Source of the DNA: JAFGHJ01 sp964534175
Lineage (GTDB): Bacteria; Hydrothermota; UBA3072
Length of the DNA stretch: 64,000 bases
NCBI GenBank assembly: GCA_964534175.1
Contig: CAZHNS010000004.1
Coordinates: forward strand, 55,915 to 119,914
Direction of reading: 5' to 3'
In this document: positions 62,869 to 64,000 of the stretch, piece by piece
How the letters are laid out: every line of letters starts with the position of its first letter
How positions within the stretch are numbered: position 1 is the stretch's first letter
Program-made: the position numbers and the translations under genes
The notes under the pieces: model-generated
Told to the model about the DNA's origin: nothing
The model's database searches: none
The model's input: only the letters and a program-made list of their open reading frames with translations

Positions 62869-62952
62869 GGACAAATTTTGCTATTAGTGGTTATCAAATA
62901 GAATTGCAGCATCCTCCCCCCTTATCTGTTTTTCCATGTTTTCCCAAGCCTC

Positions 62953-63015
62953 TTCAACAGGGAAGGACTTCCTGCTTCTTCATTCAGGACTGATGATTGG
63001 GATGAGTGAGGGGGT
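62953..63015 (+). repeat. 63-bp direct repeat, right copy (island boundary)
   Basis: Identical to 55448-55510. In the esterase frame it encodes the same last residues, and 7 bp further left there are only two differences (ACC to AGC, Thr to Ser; CTT to CTC, silent). Read on the minus strand it encodes the last residues (NPLTHPNHQS) and stop of the CDF-like gene. Confidence 0.92.
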
Positions 63016-63634
63016 TGGTTTCTGATTTCTCCATAGCCTCGCGACCTTCCCTGAATGCGTAAAACGCAATCCCTAAAGCCCCGATAGAATCGATGTATCC
63101 AATATTGAAAATCTCATATAAGATGCTAGAAGTTAGAAGCAATACCGATAGATAAACACATGTTTTTGTACAATTTGCATCCGCTATCACGGCATCAGAA
63201 CCTAACTTCTTTCCGACGTTTAATTTGAAAAATGTTAAAAGAATCATCGTCAACAAAGATATCGATGATATTACTATTCCCCAAAAAGTGGTTTCGGGTT
63301 TATGCCCTGTATAAATATTATATGCAACTGTTATAAATAAACCTCCTGCTAGAATATAAAAAGATATTCCGGTTATTTTTAAAGCCGTTTTTTGAAAAAC
63401 GTCGATATCTTCGCTTTGATTTTTTCTTATTCGGATAACCATATGCCATATACCAAGTCCCGATAATACCTCAATAAACGAATCTACACCAAAACCAAAC
63501 AATGCTAAAGTCTCATCTGTAATACCAAAGAAAACAGAAACCAATCCTTCGATAATATTATAAAACACAGTTATAACGGCTAATAGTAATACAATATTCC
63601 ATATATTTTTATTATTTTTCATGATTTTTACCAT
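62984..63634 (-). CDS. Cation diffusion facilitator-like membrane protein
   Basis: The 216-residue protein has about six TM helices. FGFGVDSFIEVLSG resembles the metal-binding helix (D/H-xxx-D/E) of CDF transporters, and SDAVIADANCTKTC the second. It lacks the cytoplasmic C-terminal domain, as in many short CDF-like proteins. Its last ten residues are encoded in the right 63-bp repeat. An 18-bp inverted repeat upstream suggests metal-dependent control. The start is ATG 63634 or 63622; no ribosome site is seen. Confidence 0.75.
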   Translation of the reverse strand: MVKIMKNNKNIWNIVLLLAVITVFYNIIEGLVSVFFGITDETLALFGFGVDSFIEVLSGLGIWHMVIRIRKNQSEDIDVFQKTALKITGISFYILAGGLFITVAYNIYTGHKPETTFWGIVISSISLLTMILLTFFKLNVGKKLGSDAVIADANCTKTCVYLSVLLLTSSILYEIFNIGYIDSIGALGIAFYAFREGREAMEKSETNPLTHPNHQS

Positions 63635-63685
63635 TTATTTTATTCAAGAAATAATTTTATATATTAACATCCTTGAGAAAATGCG

Positions 63686-63707
63686 ATTCGTATAAGTATA
63701 TACGAAT
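63686..63707. promoter_or_regulatory. Operator-like inverted repeat upstream of the CDF-like gene
   Basis: ATTCGTATA (63686-63694) and TATACGAAT (63699-63707) are perfect 9-bp arms around AGTA. The size and A+T content fit sites of ArsR/SmtB-type metal regulators. No regulator gene is in the window beside it. Confidence 0.55.
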
Positions 63708-63736
63708 GATAGATTAATAGCCTTTGTATATTGATT

Positions 63737-64000
63737 TCAAATCTCATGCTTTGCGGCAATGGGCATTCGCCTGCCCATTCCGAAAGCTTTTGTGGTAACC
63801 TTTAGTCCTGGAGCTGCCTGTTTTCTTTTATATTCGTTTCTGTCAACCGCACGAATTACCCAATCGACCGTTTTCTTGTCAAAACCCATATCGAGAATTT
63901 TTTTCATAGAGTATTTCTCATCGATATAATATTGGAGTATCTCATCAAGGACGTCATAAGCCGGGAGCGTATCCTGGTCTTTCTGGTCGGGCTTTAATTC
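63737..64000 (-). CDS. nadE: NAD+ synthase, C-terminal part (start outside window)
   Basis: The frame runs in from the right edge and stops at 63737-63739. The 87 residues contain ELKPDQKDQDTLPAYDVLDEI and NEYKRKQAAPGLKVTT followed by KAFGMGRRMPIA, which match the C-terminal end of glutamine-dependent NAD+ synthetases. The enzyme amidates deamido-NAD+. The N-terminal nitrilase domain would lie outside. Confidence 0.85.
   Translation of the reverse strand, partial: ELKPDQKDQDTLPAYDVLDEILQYYIDEKYSMKKILDMGFDKKTVDWVIRAVDRNEYKRKQAAPGLKVTTKAFGMGRRMPIAAKHEI

Larger units (their letters stand above)
55511..62952. mobile_element. 7.4-kb inserted defence-like island between direct repeats
   Basis: The island is delimited by the perfect 63-bp repeats and carries only minus-strand genes: membrane protein, small ORFs, HD phosphohydrolase, metallopeptidase, small protein and an Mrr/STAND NTPase. 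The repeats fall in the convergent 3' ends of two core-like genes, so both genes keep their ends. No integrase, transposase or replication gene is seen, so the mechanism is open: a decayed integrative element, a recombination product, or an assembly join. Its genes are A+T-rich and have their own promoters. Confidence 0.75.

Noticed and set aside
55564..62926. Short inverted match GATATGGGGGG (55564-55574) and CCCCCCTTATC (62916-62926) near the island ends
   Set aside because: Ten of eleven bases match, but they are dominated by G runs and lie 30-55 bp inside the repeats; too weak for transposon termini.
55511..62952. Integrase, transposase or relaxase in the island
   Set aside because: All six frames were considered; no recombinase catalytic motif was seen, so the island is not called an ICE, prophage or transposon.
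1..64000. CRISPR array, tRNA or rRNA genes
   Set aside because: No regularly spaced repeats, cloverleaf or rRNA signatures were recognised by eye; a tRNAscan/Infernal run would be decisive.

Overview
The window is bacterial, A+T-rich and densely packed. TolC/MacAB-type export genes, lipoproteins and a small beta-barrel protein point to a Gram-negative (diderm) cell. Two secreted glycosidases end in a Por-type (type IX secretion) sorting domain, which suggests the FCB group or a neighbouring candidate phylum such as WOR-3 or TA06. A [NiFe] hydrogenase, ferredoxin, radical SAM enzymes and a ferritin-like protein point to an anaerobe. The phylum is an inference. No rRNA or tRNA gene was recognised.

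Layout. 1-9.3 kb (+): the tail of a GH3 glycosidase, then lpd, an RNase E/G, a TPR lipoprotein, the pyrimidine genes pyrK-pyrD-pyrF-pyrE and a Wzc-like tyrosine kinase, nearly all abutting or overlapping. 9.3-17 kb: ugd; a NifU-like/VIT-like pair flanked by inverted copies of an octamer-repeat hairpin; a B12-binding-type radical SAM protein; an isochorismatase-like hydrolase / flavoprotein / RlmN-like radical SAM operon; a beta-barrel protein. 17-31.6 kb: a ferritin-like protein, an aminotransferase, a P-type ATPase, a Gfo/Idh/MocA oxidoreductase, two paralogous membrane proteins with a helix-turn-helix regulator, and a Yip1-TolC-MacA-MacB-ATPase-glycosyltransferase operon.

31.7-46.1 kb, mainly (-): an operon running from a C_GCAxxG_C_C protein through a metallo-beta-lactamase-fold protein, two tandem GH3 glycosidases with sorting domains and a DUF2330-like protein to TspO; then methyltransferases, hypF (+), acyl-CoA dehydrogenase, an FMN-binding lipoprotein and a homocysteine methyltransferase. 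46.2-53.2 kb (-): a ten-gene operon that couples an MvhA/MvhG-like [NiFe] hydrogenase, a ferredoxin and a maturation protease to a signalling set: histidine kinase, response regulator with PATAN-like and roadblock-like parts, free roadblock protein, V4R-like protein and COG2229-type small GTPase. HypF at 40.3 kb would supply the CN ligands of the hydrogenase.

53.4-63.6 kb: a sialate O-acetylesterase (+) and a CDF-like transporter (-) whose 3' ends both lie in a perfect 63-bp direct repeat. Between the repeats sits a foreign-looking 7.4-kb island: an Mrr-like nuclease fused to a STAND-type NTPase, a SAMHD1-like HD phosphohydrolase, an ImmA/IrrE-type metallopeptidase, small unknown proteins and a membrane protein. 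This is the best candidate for an undescribed (probably anti-phage) system. The window ends in the 3' part of nadE. Several genes start 6-10 nt behind a recognisable -10 box with no Shine-Dalgarno site, so leaderless translation seems common here.
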